Part shown: positions 1-6,307 of the stretch, in pieces | Layout: each line of letters opens with the position of its first letter | Numbering within the stretch: position 1 is the first letter of the stretch | Source of the DNA: a virus | Length of the DNA: 24,667 nucleotides | Direction: 5' to 3' (one strand) | IMG/VR virus record: IMGVR_UViG_3300042472_000487 | Location: 1-24,667 of that record | Made by a program: the position numbers and the translations under genes | Notes under the pieces: model-generated | Told to the model about the DNA's origin: nothing | The model's input: the letters and a program-made list of their open reading frames with translations, nothing else | Databases searched by the model: none

Positions 1-792
1 TGGCTTATTAGCAGAAGCATTACGTTGTTCACGCATCTGTTGAACGCCAGCAATAGCCTTTTGTTGTAAATCGGTCAATGGTGGACGAGCAGAGACAGAA
101 GGGGACGCTGGGGTACGGGCTGGGCGATTTGTAGCCATCACTGAGGGGGTGCGTTGCATTGGAGTAAACGCAGGAGTCTGTGCTGGTTGAGAACTAGACG
201 CAGATCGTGCCTTGTTCTGAGACACTCCAGCAACAGCCTGTTGTTGTTTTGGGGTCAATGGTTGGCGGGCAGGGGCAGGAGTTCCTGGCGCTGGGAACGC
301 TTGGTTCTGCGCAGGTGATCCAAATGGCTGTACTCCAGGGGCTGGTGGTGGCATTGCTTTACTAGGCAACGCTGGAGCAGGTGCTGGTTGCAAAGCGGCT
401 TGATATTTCGCTTTGTTAACAAGTCCTACATATTGACTATAAAAGTTCTGACCAGCCCGCTGACTTTGTTGAGCCTGTTGCGCTTGTTGTTGCGCTTGAG
501 CCTGCTGTTGATCACGGTTTTCACCAAGTTGTGATGCTAACTGACCAAACCCTTTTGCCATGTCCTGACTAGCGGTGTGCTGTTTAAGCAGGCTTGGGTG
601 CATCTGCCCGCCCTCCCATGACTGGGTTGCGCCAGAGTTAGGTGCTCTAAAGGTGCCTCCACCTGCCTGCTGTTGCGCTCTAGGTAATCTTCCCTGCATC
701 CATGATGGGGTACGGTTTAGGTAACTTGCATTCATTGACTGCCAACGAGAATTACTTAAGTTGCCAATGTAGTCACTGTCATTGTTAGCCAT
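1..792 (-). CDS. Gln/Pro/Ala-rich protein, C-terminus cut by window edge
   Basis: The frame opens at an ATG (minus strand, base 792) and stays open for 264 codons to the left edge, so the stop lies outside the window. I do not recognise the family. Residues about 85-105 form a Gln/Ala-rich stretch likely to be helical or coiled. After it comes a long Pro/Ala/Gln-rich, probably disordered region. A short motif occurs twice, LTPKQQQAVAGV near residue 175 and LTDLQQKAIAGV at 239-250, each followed by a polar segment, so the tail looks like a repeat protein. The start lies 2 nt after the stop of the upstream gene, so it belongs to the same leftward operon. A virion-associated or scaffolding role is possible, but nothing in the sequence proves it. 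Confidence 0.8.
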   Translation of the reverse strand, partial: MANNDSDYIGNLSNSRWQSMNASYLNRTPSWMQGRLPRAQQQAGGGTFRAPNSGATQSWEGGQMHPSLLKQHTASQDMAKGFGQLASQLGENRDQQQAQAQQQAQQAQQSQRAGQNFYSQYVGLVNKAKYQAALQPAPAPALPSKAMPPPAPGVQPFGSPAQNQAFPAPGTPAPARQPLTPKQQQAVAGVSQNKARSASSSQPAQTPAFTPMQRTPSVMATNRPARTPASPSVSARPPLTDLQQKAIAGVQQMREQRNASANKP

Positions 793-794
793 AA

Positions 795-1112
795 TTACAT
801 CCCCAAACTTTGCATTGAGTAACGACTAGATCCTGAGAAGTTATCTTCCATGAATGTACCATCACGGAACATCACAGGAGCGCCAGAAACCCACGAACGG
901 TTAGAAGCCGCATAACGGTCAATGTTAAGCACATCCATTATTCCCATTGTCTGTTTCTCAAAGCCACGGTTCTGTGGGAATACTTGCTGTGGGTACACAG
1001 GGCGGATCTGGCGAATGGTGTCTGGGTCGGATACGGCGTTCTGCAATGCCATGTCAACGAGCATCTCGGTGTGAGATTGCCACGGTCGTGGGGTAGGCAG
1101 TTGTTGAGCCAT
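795..1112 (-). CDS. Hypothetical protein, 105 aa
   Basis: This is a complete ORF with an ATG start 3 nt after the upstream gene's stop. The protein has no membrane segment and no Cys motif. It holds two Pro/Gln-containing stretches near the N-terminus (QQLPTPRPW, RPVYPQQVFPQNRG) and a Gly/Ser/aromatic C-terminal half. I do not recognise the family. Its place in a close-packed run of small proteins suggests a shared late or accessory role, but the function is unknown. Confidence 0.75.
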   Translation of the reverse strand: MAQQLPTPRPWQSHTEMLVDMALQNAVSDPDTIRQIRPVYPQQVFPQNRGFEKQTMGIMDVLNIDRYAASNRSWVSGAPVMFRDGTFMEDNFSGSSRYSMQSLGM

Positions 1113-1115
1113 TAG

Positions 1116-1526
1116 TTAGTTGTACCAACCGTTTTTGTATTTATCTTCACGGCTTTCACGTGCAGATAACTTAGGGCGTGGCATACCGTATGGGTTTGCA
1201 TCGTCATTACTGCTCTTCTTAGGCTTGTCTTTACCAGCATCACCAGTTTTGGTCTTTGGCTTCTTTGGTGGTTGTTTACCACCATCACCTGCCATGGCTT
1301 TGTAAATGTTGCGTGGGGACAAATCAGAAATACGTGCTTCTTGACCTGTGTACTCAGGGGTGTTTGGGTCATCCAAGTCTGGATTTCCTGGACTGCCCAT
1401 GAGAGCGTTCTTGATGCGACTAGCACCCTTTTGTATACCACCAGAGGCAGGGTGATTACGCATCTTGTATGCGTTCATGTCAACAATGCGTGCACCATTG
1501 CGTGATTCGTCATTACCTCGTGCCAT
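1116..1526 (-). CDS. Hypothetical basic protein, 136 aa
   Basis: The protein starts MARGNDESRNG and is hydrophilic throughout. A Lys/Pro/Asp-rich linker of low complexity spans residues about 83-110, and the C-terminus has several Arg/Glu pairs. The start codon overlaps the stop of the upstream 58-aa gene by one base (TAATG), which indicates coupled translation. No catalytic motif is visible. The N-terminus resembles that of the upstream gene (MARGERSEN), so the two may be diverged relatives or simply share composition. Function unknown. Confidence 0.75.
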   Translation of the reverse strand: MARGNDESRNGARIVDMNAYKMRNHPASGGIQKGASRIKNALMGSPGNPDLDDPNTPEYTGQEARISDLSPRNIYKAMAGDGGKQPPKKPKTKTGDAGKDKPKKSSNDDANPYGMPRPKLSARESREDKYKNGWYN

Positions 1527-1702
1527 TACTTTTTAGGCAATCCCAATTGAGTAATACTCCTCTTTGGAGCCATACGCCCTTCAAGCATCGCTTGAAGGTC
1601 ATCAATAATTGCATCCGTACGATCTGGGGTTGGAGTATTCGTACGTGATTCACGGTCTACTTTACGGCTTGGGTGATTCTCTGAGCGTTCTCCACGTGCC
1701 AT
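1526..1702 (-). CDS. Hypothetical small protein, 58 aa
   Basis: I read this short ORF directly from the minus strand. It starts with ATG at 1702, starts MARGERSENHPSRK and ends in TQLGLPKK before TAA at 1526. The middle (DAIIDDLQAMLEGRM) should form an amphipathic helix, with Arg-rich polar ends on either side. It fills a gap between neighbouring genes exactly, with 2 nt upstream and a one-base overlap downstream, which is the best evidence that it is coding. Function unknown. Confidence 0.65.
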   Translation of the reverse strand: MARGERSENHPSRKVDRESRTNTPTPDRTDAIIDDLQAMLEGRMAPKRSITQLGLPKK

Positions 1703-1704
1703 GA

Positions 1705-1794
1705 TTACTTCTTTTTCTTCTTAGCAGTTGGCTTGCCCTTGCCGTAGCGTGGGTCTTTCTTGTCGCTAATACCGCAACCACATGCTTTACACAT
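1705..1794 (-). CDS. CKxCGC mini-protein, 29 aa (copy 2)
   Basis: A 29-codon ORF that starts MCKACGCGISDKK and ends in a Lys-rich tail (AKKKKK). The three Cys residues form C-x2-C-x-C within the first seven residues, a pattern able to bind a metal ion. The upstream mini-ORF at 1796-1855 begins almost the same way, so the two look like tandem duplicates. The ORF fits between its neighbours with 2 nt gaps on the downstream side and one base upstream. The role is unknown. A metallothionein-like or nucleic-acid-binding peptide is an inference from composition only. Confidence 0.55.
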   Translation of the reverse strand: MCKACGCGISDKKDPRYGKGKPTAKKKKK

Positions 1795-1795
1795 A

Positions 1796-1855
1796 TTACT
1801 TACCTGCCTTTTTCTTTTTATCTTTGCAGTTACAACCACATGATTTACAAGACAT
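1796..1855 (-). CDS. CKxCGC mini-protein, 19 aa (copy 1)
   Basis: A 19-codon ORF: MSCKSCGCNCKDKKKKAGK. It has four Cys residues in the pattern C-x2-C-x-C-x-C followed by a Lys cluster. It starts 2 nt downstream of the 163-aa gene and stops one base before the next mini-ORF. On length alone it would be ignored. It is reported because it fits the gene spacing and closely resembles the following 29-aa peptide in sequence and architecture (Cys head, Lys tail). Confidence 0.5.
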   Translation of the reverse strand: MSCKSCGCNCKDKKKKAGK

Positions 1856-1857
1856 GA

Positions 1858-2349
1858 TTACTTCCAGTTCGGTGCTAGGGATTTAAGTTGGGAACGGCGC
1901 TGGAGGCTAATTTCTGTAGCCTCGTCACGCTTTTGGTCTCGTGAAATACCACGAGGACCGACTTTACCGTCATTAGTAAGTCGCACAGGCTCTGCCCCTG
2001 TAGGAGCAAACTTCAAACCTTGTGCTTGATACTGAAGAGCAGTATAAAGGTTGAACTCATCGGGCCATAGGTAATCGCCCGCATTAATCCGTTCACCTTT
2101 ATGCACACCACGTGAATACTGACGGGCATTCATTCGGCTGAGTGAGCCAAGGATCTTGTCTTGACGGCGGTTAGCCGACATGGTGCCGAGGTATCCGTCT
2201 GGATACTGGGTGTCAGCGCCTGTCTGGTAGCCCGATAGCGCTAGGTCTTTGGCGTTGCGGAATACAGGTGACGGACCGAAGTCGGACTGCGTGCCTACAC
2301 CATTTTGAGCCGCTGGCGTCATCCATGATGTAAAGGTGTTTTTGCTCAT
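1858..2349 (-). CDS. Hypothetical protein, 163 aa
   Basis: A complete ORF whose ATG overlaps the TGA of the upstream 55-aa gene (ATGA). The N-terminal 50 residues are rich in Gly, Ser, Pro and aromatic residues. The middle holds several Arg/Tyr motifs (ARQYSRGVHKGERINAGDYLWPDEFNLYTALQYQ), and the C-terminus is strongly charged. There is no membrane span, Cys pair or nucleotide-binding loop. I do not recognise it. Its composition would fit a virion-associated protein, but that is only an inference from the surroundings. Confidence 0.75.
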   Translation of the reverse strand: MSKNTFTSWMTPAAQNGVGTQSDFGPSPVFRNAKDLALSGYQTGADTQYPDGYLGTMSANRRQDKILGSLSRMNARQYSRGVHKGERINAGDYLWPDEFNLYTALQYQAQGLKFAPTGAEPVRLTNDGKVGPRGISRDQKRDEATEISLQRRSQLKSLAPNWK

Positions 2350-2513
2350 ATGCCCGTTTGACCTTGTCCGCTCGGACTGAGCAGACCACCCATTATACCT
2401 CCACCTAGAGGTGAGATTGGGCGTATTGCATGACGGGCACCGCCACGCTCACCCGTCATAGATGCAGGAGTCCTACCAATAGTAGGTTTGCGAGGCTTCT
2501 TCTTGGAAGCCAT
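2346..2513 (-). CDS. Hypothetical small basic protein, 55 aa
   Basis: A short ORF with ATG at 2513, starting MASKKKPRKPTIGRTPAS and ending in a Gly-rich stretch (SPLGGGIMGGLLSPSG) before TGA. Two nucleotides separate it from the upstream gene, and its stop overlaps the next start as ATGA, so it is almost certainly translated as part of the operon. The Lys/Arg-rich head could bind nucleic acid. Function unknown. Confidence 0.65.
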   Translation of the reverse strand: MASKKKPRKPTIGRTPASMTGERGGARHAIRPISPLGGGIMGGLLSPSGQGQTGI

Positions 2514-2515
2514 AA

Positions 2516-3145
2516 TCACATCTCGTTAGGTTTTTTGGCTTTAGGGTTAGGAATTGTTGCCTTTGGGTAAGTCTTATTGGCTACCGAAGGTGCCTCAATA
2601 CGCTTAGTGCGCTTCCTAGGCTTTTCGTTAGGCAACAATGCTTGTCGCCGTTCACGCTTACCTTTACGATTTGCATTTAGTTTTTCTGAAGCCATTGCTT
2701 TAACAGTTGCATTGCGCTCTTCAACGTACTTGTCTCTGCCAGCCATATACTCATCGTGAGTAGCAGGGGCACCAACAGCCTTACCTAATTGACGAGGGTG
2801 TTGTTTCTTTAGGGCTTCTGGGTCTGTGGTAGTCATCCCACGACCTTCAAGACTTTCAACGGTGCGGGTGTTCGGATCACGCAACGCAATGCGTACGTTT
2901 CCTACATCACCAATCTTGCTTGTCTTAGTGGTGCTGTCACGCTCAATCTTAATACGGTTAGTCCACTTAACTGGGAAACCTGCGTCATCTGGACCGAGTG
3001 TCCCTGCTTCACGGGCAGGAGTGTGAATCATGGGGACAACAATCTCTTTAGCGTCTTCTGAAGACTTACCAGTGTTTGGTTCGTCCCATATTTTAAATGA
3101 AGATGCTGAACCCGCTCCAGATGCGAAGTGATCTTTGCGAGCCAT
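2516..3145 (-). CDS. Hypothetical basic protein, 209 aa
   Basis: The protein is hydrophilic. Residues about 1-110 have a mixed, probably folded composition (KWTNRIKIERDSTTKTSKIGDV). From about residue 140 on it is rich in Arg and Lys (ANRKGKRERRQ, KPRKRTKRIE) and ends in a low-complexity Lys/Pro/Asn tail. The ATG overlaps the previous stop by one base (TAATG). A basic tail of this kind suggests contact with DNA or RNA, but I do not recognise a family and assign no function. Confidence 0.75.
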   Translation of the reverse strand: MARKDHFASGAGSASSFKIWDEPNTGKSSEDAKEIVVPMIHTPAREAGTLGPDDAGFPVKWTNRIKIERDSTTKTSKIGDVGNVRIALRDPNTRTVESLEGRGMTTTDPEALKKQHPRQLGKAVGAPATHDEYMAGRDKYVEERNATVKAMASEKLNANRKGKRERRQALLPNEKPRKRTKRIEAPSVANKTYPKATIPNPKAKKPNEM

Positions 3146-3396
3146 TAACGACCAGACACATCGTATGGTTTGGCATAACCGTTCTTCATACCCCAGTCTT
3201 TATCCATCTCTGACAATCGTGCATCAACTTGTGCAGTTGTCATTGCTGGCTTACCGCCTGATCCCAATTTTCCTTGGGCATCAAGTTGTTTAGGGGAACC
3301 AGTTGGGCGAGTTGTCACCCATGATGGTGGTTCTGGTGGAGCGCTACGTATACCACGATGTGGTTCGTTATTTGCAATACGTCCTAAAATGCTCAT
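3145..3396 (-). CDS. Hypothetical protein, 83 aa
   Basis: I chose the ATG at 3396 (MSILGRIANNEP) rather than the in-frame GTG at 3411. The GTG would overlap the end of the upstream gene, whereas the ATG leaves a 2 nt gap, as seen between most neighbours here. The N-terminus (M-S-I-L-G-R-I) resembles that of the upstream protein (M-G-I-F-N-K-I). The middle is Pro/Gly-rich, and the last third is a likely helix (TTAQVDARLSEMDKDWGMKN). Function unknown. Confidence 0.7.
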   Translation of the reverse strand: MSILGRIANNEPHRGIRSAPPEPPSWVTTRPTGSPKQLDAQGKLGSGGKPAMTTAQVDARLSEMDKDWGMKNGYAKPYDVSGR

Positions 3397-3398
3397 AA

Positions 3399-3872
3399 CT
3401 AGTTCTTCCACTCTCGTGTCATTTTTGCGTTCTCATGGGAAGCGCCAGAAGGAAACTGTTCACCAGTAGCCATATCAAAAGTGTTGCCACCACCAAAACG
3501 AAGTGAACCATTTTCAAATGCTGGTGCTTGGTCTGTCATGAATGAACCAAGTCGTGCTTCACCTTTTGCTGTTTGACCGTAGGTATTAACAGTGTGCATG
3601 TCACCATAACTAGTCACTTCATGACGAAGAGGGCTTGATGAACCTTTAGGGGTGTTGTGGAAGGTCATTCCGCTCTTTGGGGCGCCCAATGATTCAACGT
3701 TTGGCATCTTATTCAAGCCACGTGAATCCTTTTCATAGGAACGTGGTGCAGGTGCCGAAGGTGCAGGTGCAGGTGCCGAAGGGCGAGACATACCACCGTT
3801 ATTGAACTGCGTAGGTTTTGATGGATATCCAGATTGCCCAGCACCACCACGAATCTTGTTAAAGATGCCCAT
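3399..3872 (-). CDS. Hypothetical Pro/Ala/Gly-rich protein, 157 aa
   Basis: It starts MGIFNKIRGGAGQSG. Residues about 30-45 form a low-complexity Pro/Ala/Ser run encoded by a short tandem DNA repeat (3745-3781). The C-terminal half is Gly/Thr/Phe-rich (LRFGGGNTFDMATGEQFPSG), which could form beta structure. There is no membrane span or Cys motif. The gene lies 2 nt after the upstream stop. Function unknown. Confidence 0.72.
   Translation of the reverse strand: MGIFNKIRGGAGQSGYPSKPTQFNNGGMSRPSAPAPAPSAPAPRSYEKDSRGLNKMPNVESLGAPKSGMTFHNTPKGSSSPLRHEVTSYGDMHTVNTYGQTAKGEARLGSFMTDQAPAFENGSLRFGGGNTFDMATGEQFPSGASHENAKMTREWKN
3745..3781. repeat. Short tandem repeat coding a Pro/Ala run
   Basis: A 16-bp unit (ggtgcaggtgccgaag) occurs at 3745-3760 and again at 3766-3781, 21 bp apart. 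The period is a multiple of three, so length changes would keep the frame and only lengthen the Pro/Ala/Ser linker of the 157-aa protein. Confidence 0.7.
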
Positions 3873-3874
3873 AA

Positions 3875-4096
3875 TTAGTCTTCAACTTTCGTAAAGAAGG
3901 ATTTGTTTGGATCATAGTCAGGATGTTTTTCGTAACGAGAAAGCCACTGCTCTTCATCATCTGGCTCAGTTGCTACTGGGGTGGTTGCGCCGTGTGGGTT
4001 GTCTCCACGACCTGCGTTGTACGCACGATGGTGCACCATCTTGGCACGGGCGGCGGCTGGCAGTGTGCCTCGCAATTTTGGGCTAATTTCGTCCAC
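3875..4096 (-). CDS. Hypothetical protein, 73 aa
   Basis: The start is a GTG at 4096 with a GAGG Shine-Dalgarno core about 8 nt upstream, placed over the stop of the SpoVS-like gene. The protein has a basic, His-containing first half (RAKMVHHRAYNAGRGDNPHG) and an acidic second half (EPDDEEQWLSRYEKHPDYDP). I do not recognise it. It is probably co-translated with the SpoVS-like gene just upstream. Confidence 0.68.
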   Translation of the reverse strand: MDEISPKLRGTLPAAARAKMVHHRAYNAGRGDNPHGATTPVATEPDDEEQWLSRYEKHPDYDPNKSFFTKVED

Positions 4097-4098
4097 GA

Positions 4099-4389
4099 CT
4101 ACCTCACAATTGGTTTGAAGGAGATAGCCGAAATGGATTCTCCGTTATCACCAATAATATCATCAAAGCCAATAATGTAAGTAAGATCAACACCACGTGG
4201 GGCAACAAAGCCTCTAGCAATGGCGGCGGCTTTTGCGGCTTGATTTACAGCACTTGCACCGATCGCTCGCATCTTTGGCGCTTGACCTGCGTTCACTGCA
4301 CGGGCAAGAATGGATCCAACGCTCTGTGGGTTACTGGAACCCGATACTTTAAGGACGTCTTCAATTGGGGAATTAAGTTCTTGTGACAT
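4099..4389 (-). CDS. SpoVS-like (stage V sporulation protein S family) protein
   Basis: The 96-residue product matches, from memory, the small Alba-like SpoVS family almost along its full length. LKVSGSSNPQSVGS fits the family's opening (LKVSxxSNPxxVAG), and the central block RAIGASAVNQAAKAAAIARG with following FVAPRGVDL is the signature. Bacillus SpoVS is about 86 aa, so the length is normal with a short N-terminal addition. In Bacillus the protein affects sporulation; its molecular role is poorly known, and an Alba-like fold suggests nucleic-acid binding. The start has a good RBS (AGGAG, 7 nt spacing). It is the first gene after a hairpin-bearing gap and may begin a separate transcription unit. 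A phage role could be host gene regulation or nucleoid remodelling; this is inference. Confidence 0.85.
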   Translation of the reverse strand: MSQELNSPIEDVLKVSGSSNPQSVGSILARAVNAGQAPKMRAIGASAVNQAAKAAAIARGFVAPRGVDLTYIIGFDDIIGDNGESISAISFKPIVR

Positions 4390-4405
4390 GATTGTACTCC
4401 TAGTA

Positions 4406-4426
4406 GAACAATGAATTAAATTGTTC
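4406..4426. repeat. Perfect inverted repeat in the gap upstream of the SpoVS-like gene
   Basis: GAACAAT and ATTGTTC flank a 7-nt AT-rich loop in the 44-bp space between the resolvase stop and the SpoVS-like start. No T-run follows on either strand, so it is not a standard terminator. It could be an operator or an mRNA processing hairpin. Confidence 0.5.
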
Positions 4427-4433
4427 CCAAAGT

Positions 4434-4799
4434 TTAGAAGTACTCTGCCTCTTTCAAGAGTTCTATCAGGTCATCTAGCCTCATCACAGCATATGACTCA
4501 CCCAATGCTTTTTCCCCTTTACCTTTCCTCTTCACAACTAGCGCAGGAACTCCGTCACCTAAACGATCCGCCTGCCCTACAGTATCATTGAGCCAGCCAC
4601 TGATGTTAAACGACTTATCGTTCTTGCACTGGATCGCAACCTCACGTTCGGTTACACGGCGCACAATGCCATTGATGTCACCTGTGTCCATGGCTCCAGC
4701 AAGGGCTGTTCTGCGGGCGTTCTTAAACCCTGCACTGATCAAGTACTCCTTGACCAACGTCTCAAAGGCTGTACCTTTGGCTTTGTGTTTGTTACCCAT
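4434..4799 (-). CDS. PD-(D/E)XK nuclease, Hjc-like Holliday junction resolvase
   Basis: The protein (121 aa from the chosen ATG, MGNKHKAKGTAFE) shows the archaeal Hjc/phage resolvase pattern. E13 sits in KGTAFETLVKEYL, followed by a basic strand (FKNARRTALAG), D41 in the GDI motif, and Q57-x-K59 in AIQCKN. The last motif is normally ExK, so Q57 is a conservative variation. It would cut four-way junctions during replication or packaging. In-frame ATGs at 4838 and 4856 would extend it but overlap the preceding gene more; the ATG at 4799 gives an 8-nt overlap like others here. The gene follows a 66-aa unknown and closes the recombination block. A second PD-(D/E)XK protein lies at 7168-7503. Confidence 0.75.
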   Translation of the reverse strand: MGNKHKAKGTAFETLVKEYLISAGFKNARRTALAGAMDTGDINGIVRRVTEREVAIQCKNDKSFNISGWLNDTVGQADRLGDGVPALVVKRKGKGEKALGESYAVMRLDDLIELLKEAEYF

Positions 4800-4992
4800 T
4801 GTTCTGTAGCCATTTGGTACGAAGGGTTTCGGCTTCATGAAACAACCTAAAGGCATGATGCTTATCTACTGGTTGGTTACACATAAACTCTTTAACAAGA
4901 TCAACTAAATCTTTAATAAGGTAGTGCTCTTGTGGAAGTATTTGTTTTGTTGGACGAACTGGAACATTAATTCCTTCTTTTGAAATAAACAT
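4792..4992 (-). CDS. Hypothetical protein, 66 aa
   Basis: I chose the ATG at 4992 (MFISKEGINVPVR) because an AGGAG Shine-Dalgarno lies 6-7 nt upstream. An in-frame GTG at 4998 has worse spacing. The protein is mostly helical by composition (YLIKDLVDLVKEFM, HHAFRLFHEAETLRTKWLQ) with one Cys. It sits between the dioxygenase and the resolvase and overlaps the latter by 8 nt. Function unknown. Confidence 0.65.
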   Translation of the reverse strand: MFISKEGINVPVRPTKQILPQEHYLIKDLVDLVKEFMCNQPVDKHHAFRLFHEAETLRTKWLQNNG

Positions 4993-4994
4993 GT

Positions 4995-5786
4995 TCACTC
5001 CTTTGTGTATTTAGTAATAACAGGGTAGCCAGTTGTTGGGCACATTTCCAAATCTGGAGATATTGGGCTGGTGTAACTGCGGACAAGTAAACGCTGAACC
5101 CAACGATCGGTCCCGTCATAACTGGCTTGGAATGGCTTACGACCATGGATGGTGTTGGAGTTATCAATGATCAATAAATCACCTCTGCCCAGCGCTATCT
5201 CTTTAGTGTGCTTCTCTACAGCACGACCAAACTCTTCTAGAGCATCTTGGGACGCCACCGTGGTGCCACGCATTACAGACTTGTCGTAACACATGGTTGG
5301 TCGTCCATCTTTAATGCCCAAGACAGTTGTTGTTACAACCGTGTCAGGTTCACCCTTGGTTCTAAAACTGTCGTCAACAGTTGTTTCAAATAAAGGTTGA
5401 GATAACAAAGCAATGCATATGTCATCTAACTCAGGCAGTATGTCCTGTAACTGCGCATACGTTGTAAAGGCTTTAGGATCACCACGCAAGCACAACAGCA
5501 TGATGTAGTCAGGCTTATAGGGGTGAAAGGCTGTCTCAGTATGTAGCGCTAAGTCCGCTTTAGATGACGATGATATTTGTGCGTACTCAGTCTTTGGGTT
5601 GGGCACAACGTTTTGAATCAGTCTGCCGTTTTGTTCTTGTTTGTAACCTACTGGTACGCCAAGGTTCTTTGCGTAATGAAACAAGGTGTCACGAGCAATA
5701 GGACAAGCATCCTCAGAAATGTTTGGTGTGATTGGTGTGATTGGTATTGGACCAATGGGCACATCTTTAAACAGAACAATGGTCAT
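4995..5786 (-). CDS. Fe(II)/2-oxoglutarate dioxygenase, clavaminate synthase-like (TauD superfamily)
   Basis: The 263-residue protein carries the full metal and cosubstrate set of the clavaminate synthase/VioC branch of 2-oxoglutarate oxygenases. These are H82-T-E84 (HTET), distal H214 (NTIHGRKPF) and R228, 14 residues after H214. To my recollection the spacing is the same in clavaminate synthase and VioC. This group hydroxylates or desaturates the side chain of a free amino acid, often arginine, or a derivative; the substrate here cannot be read from sequence. Length is somewhat short of the 320-350 aa of characterised members. The gene sits inside the recombination operon, with ATGA coupling to the upstream 174-aa gene. 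As an auxiliary metabolic gene it might alter a host metabolite or a nucleotide or protein side chain. The substrate and purpose are unknown. Confidence 0.8.
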   Translation of the reverse strand: MTIVLFKDVPIGPIPITPITPNISEDACPIARDTLFHYAKNLGVPVGYKQEQNGRLIQNVVPNPKTEYAQISSSSKADLALHTETAFHPYKPDYIMLLCLRGDPKAFTTYAQLQDILPELDDICIALLSQPLFETTVDDSFRTKGEPDTVVTTTVLGIKDGRPTMCYDKSVMRGTTVASQDALEEFGRAVEKHTKEIALGRGDLLIIDNSNTIHGRKPFQASYDGTDRWVQRLLVRSYTSPISPDLEMCPTTGYPVITKYTKE

Positions 5787-6307
5787 GGGTTGTATCGTGC
5801 TTGTCTACGCTCCTGCGGAGCAATACTGATACGGCGGCTTAGTTCTCGTGACAACACTTGTGCACCACGTTCACAGCGCTCAAACACTGAGTCCACCATC
5901 TTGCGGTACGCACGAGTATTCAAGTGCTCTTCCTGTTGTTCAATAACAGCAGGGTCAACATCTCGGCGGGCTTTAGCCAATGTAACGGTGTCACCTTTAG
6001 CGGTGTCGCTCCATTGACCGATCAAGCACTTAGCCTCAACGATACGACAGTTGTTTGCTTGTCGTTCTTCGCTGATCTCTGCTTCAACTAATTCTGCTTT
6101 GGCATAAGACACCCATGCCATGAACTCTCCGTAGAGAGACATCAGTTCAGCGTCTGATAACTCGTCCAGATACTGGGGTACCTGTGGCATCTCTCCCGCT
6201 GGTCTTGGGGGCATCGTGAACTTCTGATTGAATCTCTCCCTCACTGAGGAGTTGTCCTGTGAAGAGTTTGTCATTGTCATCGGTTCTGGTCGCAGTATTG
6301 TTCGCAT
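5783..6307 (-). CDS. Hypothetical helical protein, 174 aa, overlapping the Cas4-like gene
   Basis: The central part (LSDAELMSLYGEFMAWVSYAKAELVEAEISEERQANN, residues about 50-86) should form long helices or a coiled coil. The rest is Arg/Glu-rich with a basic C-terminus. I recall similar LSDEELMxLY proteins beside Cas4-like genes in actinophages, but no function. I keep the ATG at 6307 because AAGGAAAACGATG before it matches the initiation context of several other genes here. This means the first 54 codons overlap the 3' end of the Cas4-like gene in another frame. Later in-frame ATGs (6280, 6274, 6214) lack such a site. The first 45 residues look disordered. Confidence 0.72.
   Translation of the reverse strand: MRTILRPEPMTMTNSSQDNSSVRERFNQKFTMPPRPAGEMPQVPQYLDELSDAELMSLYGEFMAWVSYAKAELVEAEISEERQANNCRIVEAKCLIGQWSDTAKGDTVTLAKARRDVDPAVIEQQEEHLNTRAYRKMVDSVFERCERGAQVLSRELSRRISIAPQERRQARYNP

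Noticed and set aside
5577-6017. Plus-strand ORF of 146 codons
   Set aside because: It lies opposite the dioxygenase and the 174-aa gene, has an implausible composition (many Cys, Arg and Ser) and no RBS, so it is a shadow ORF.
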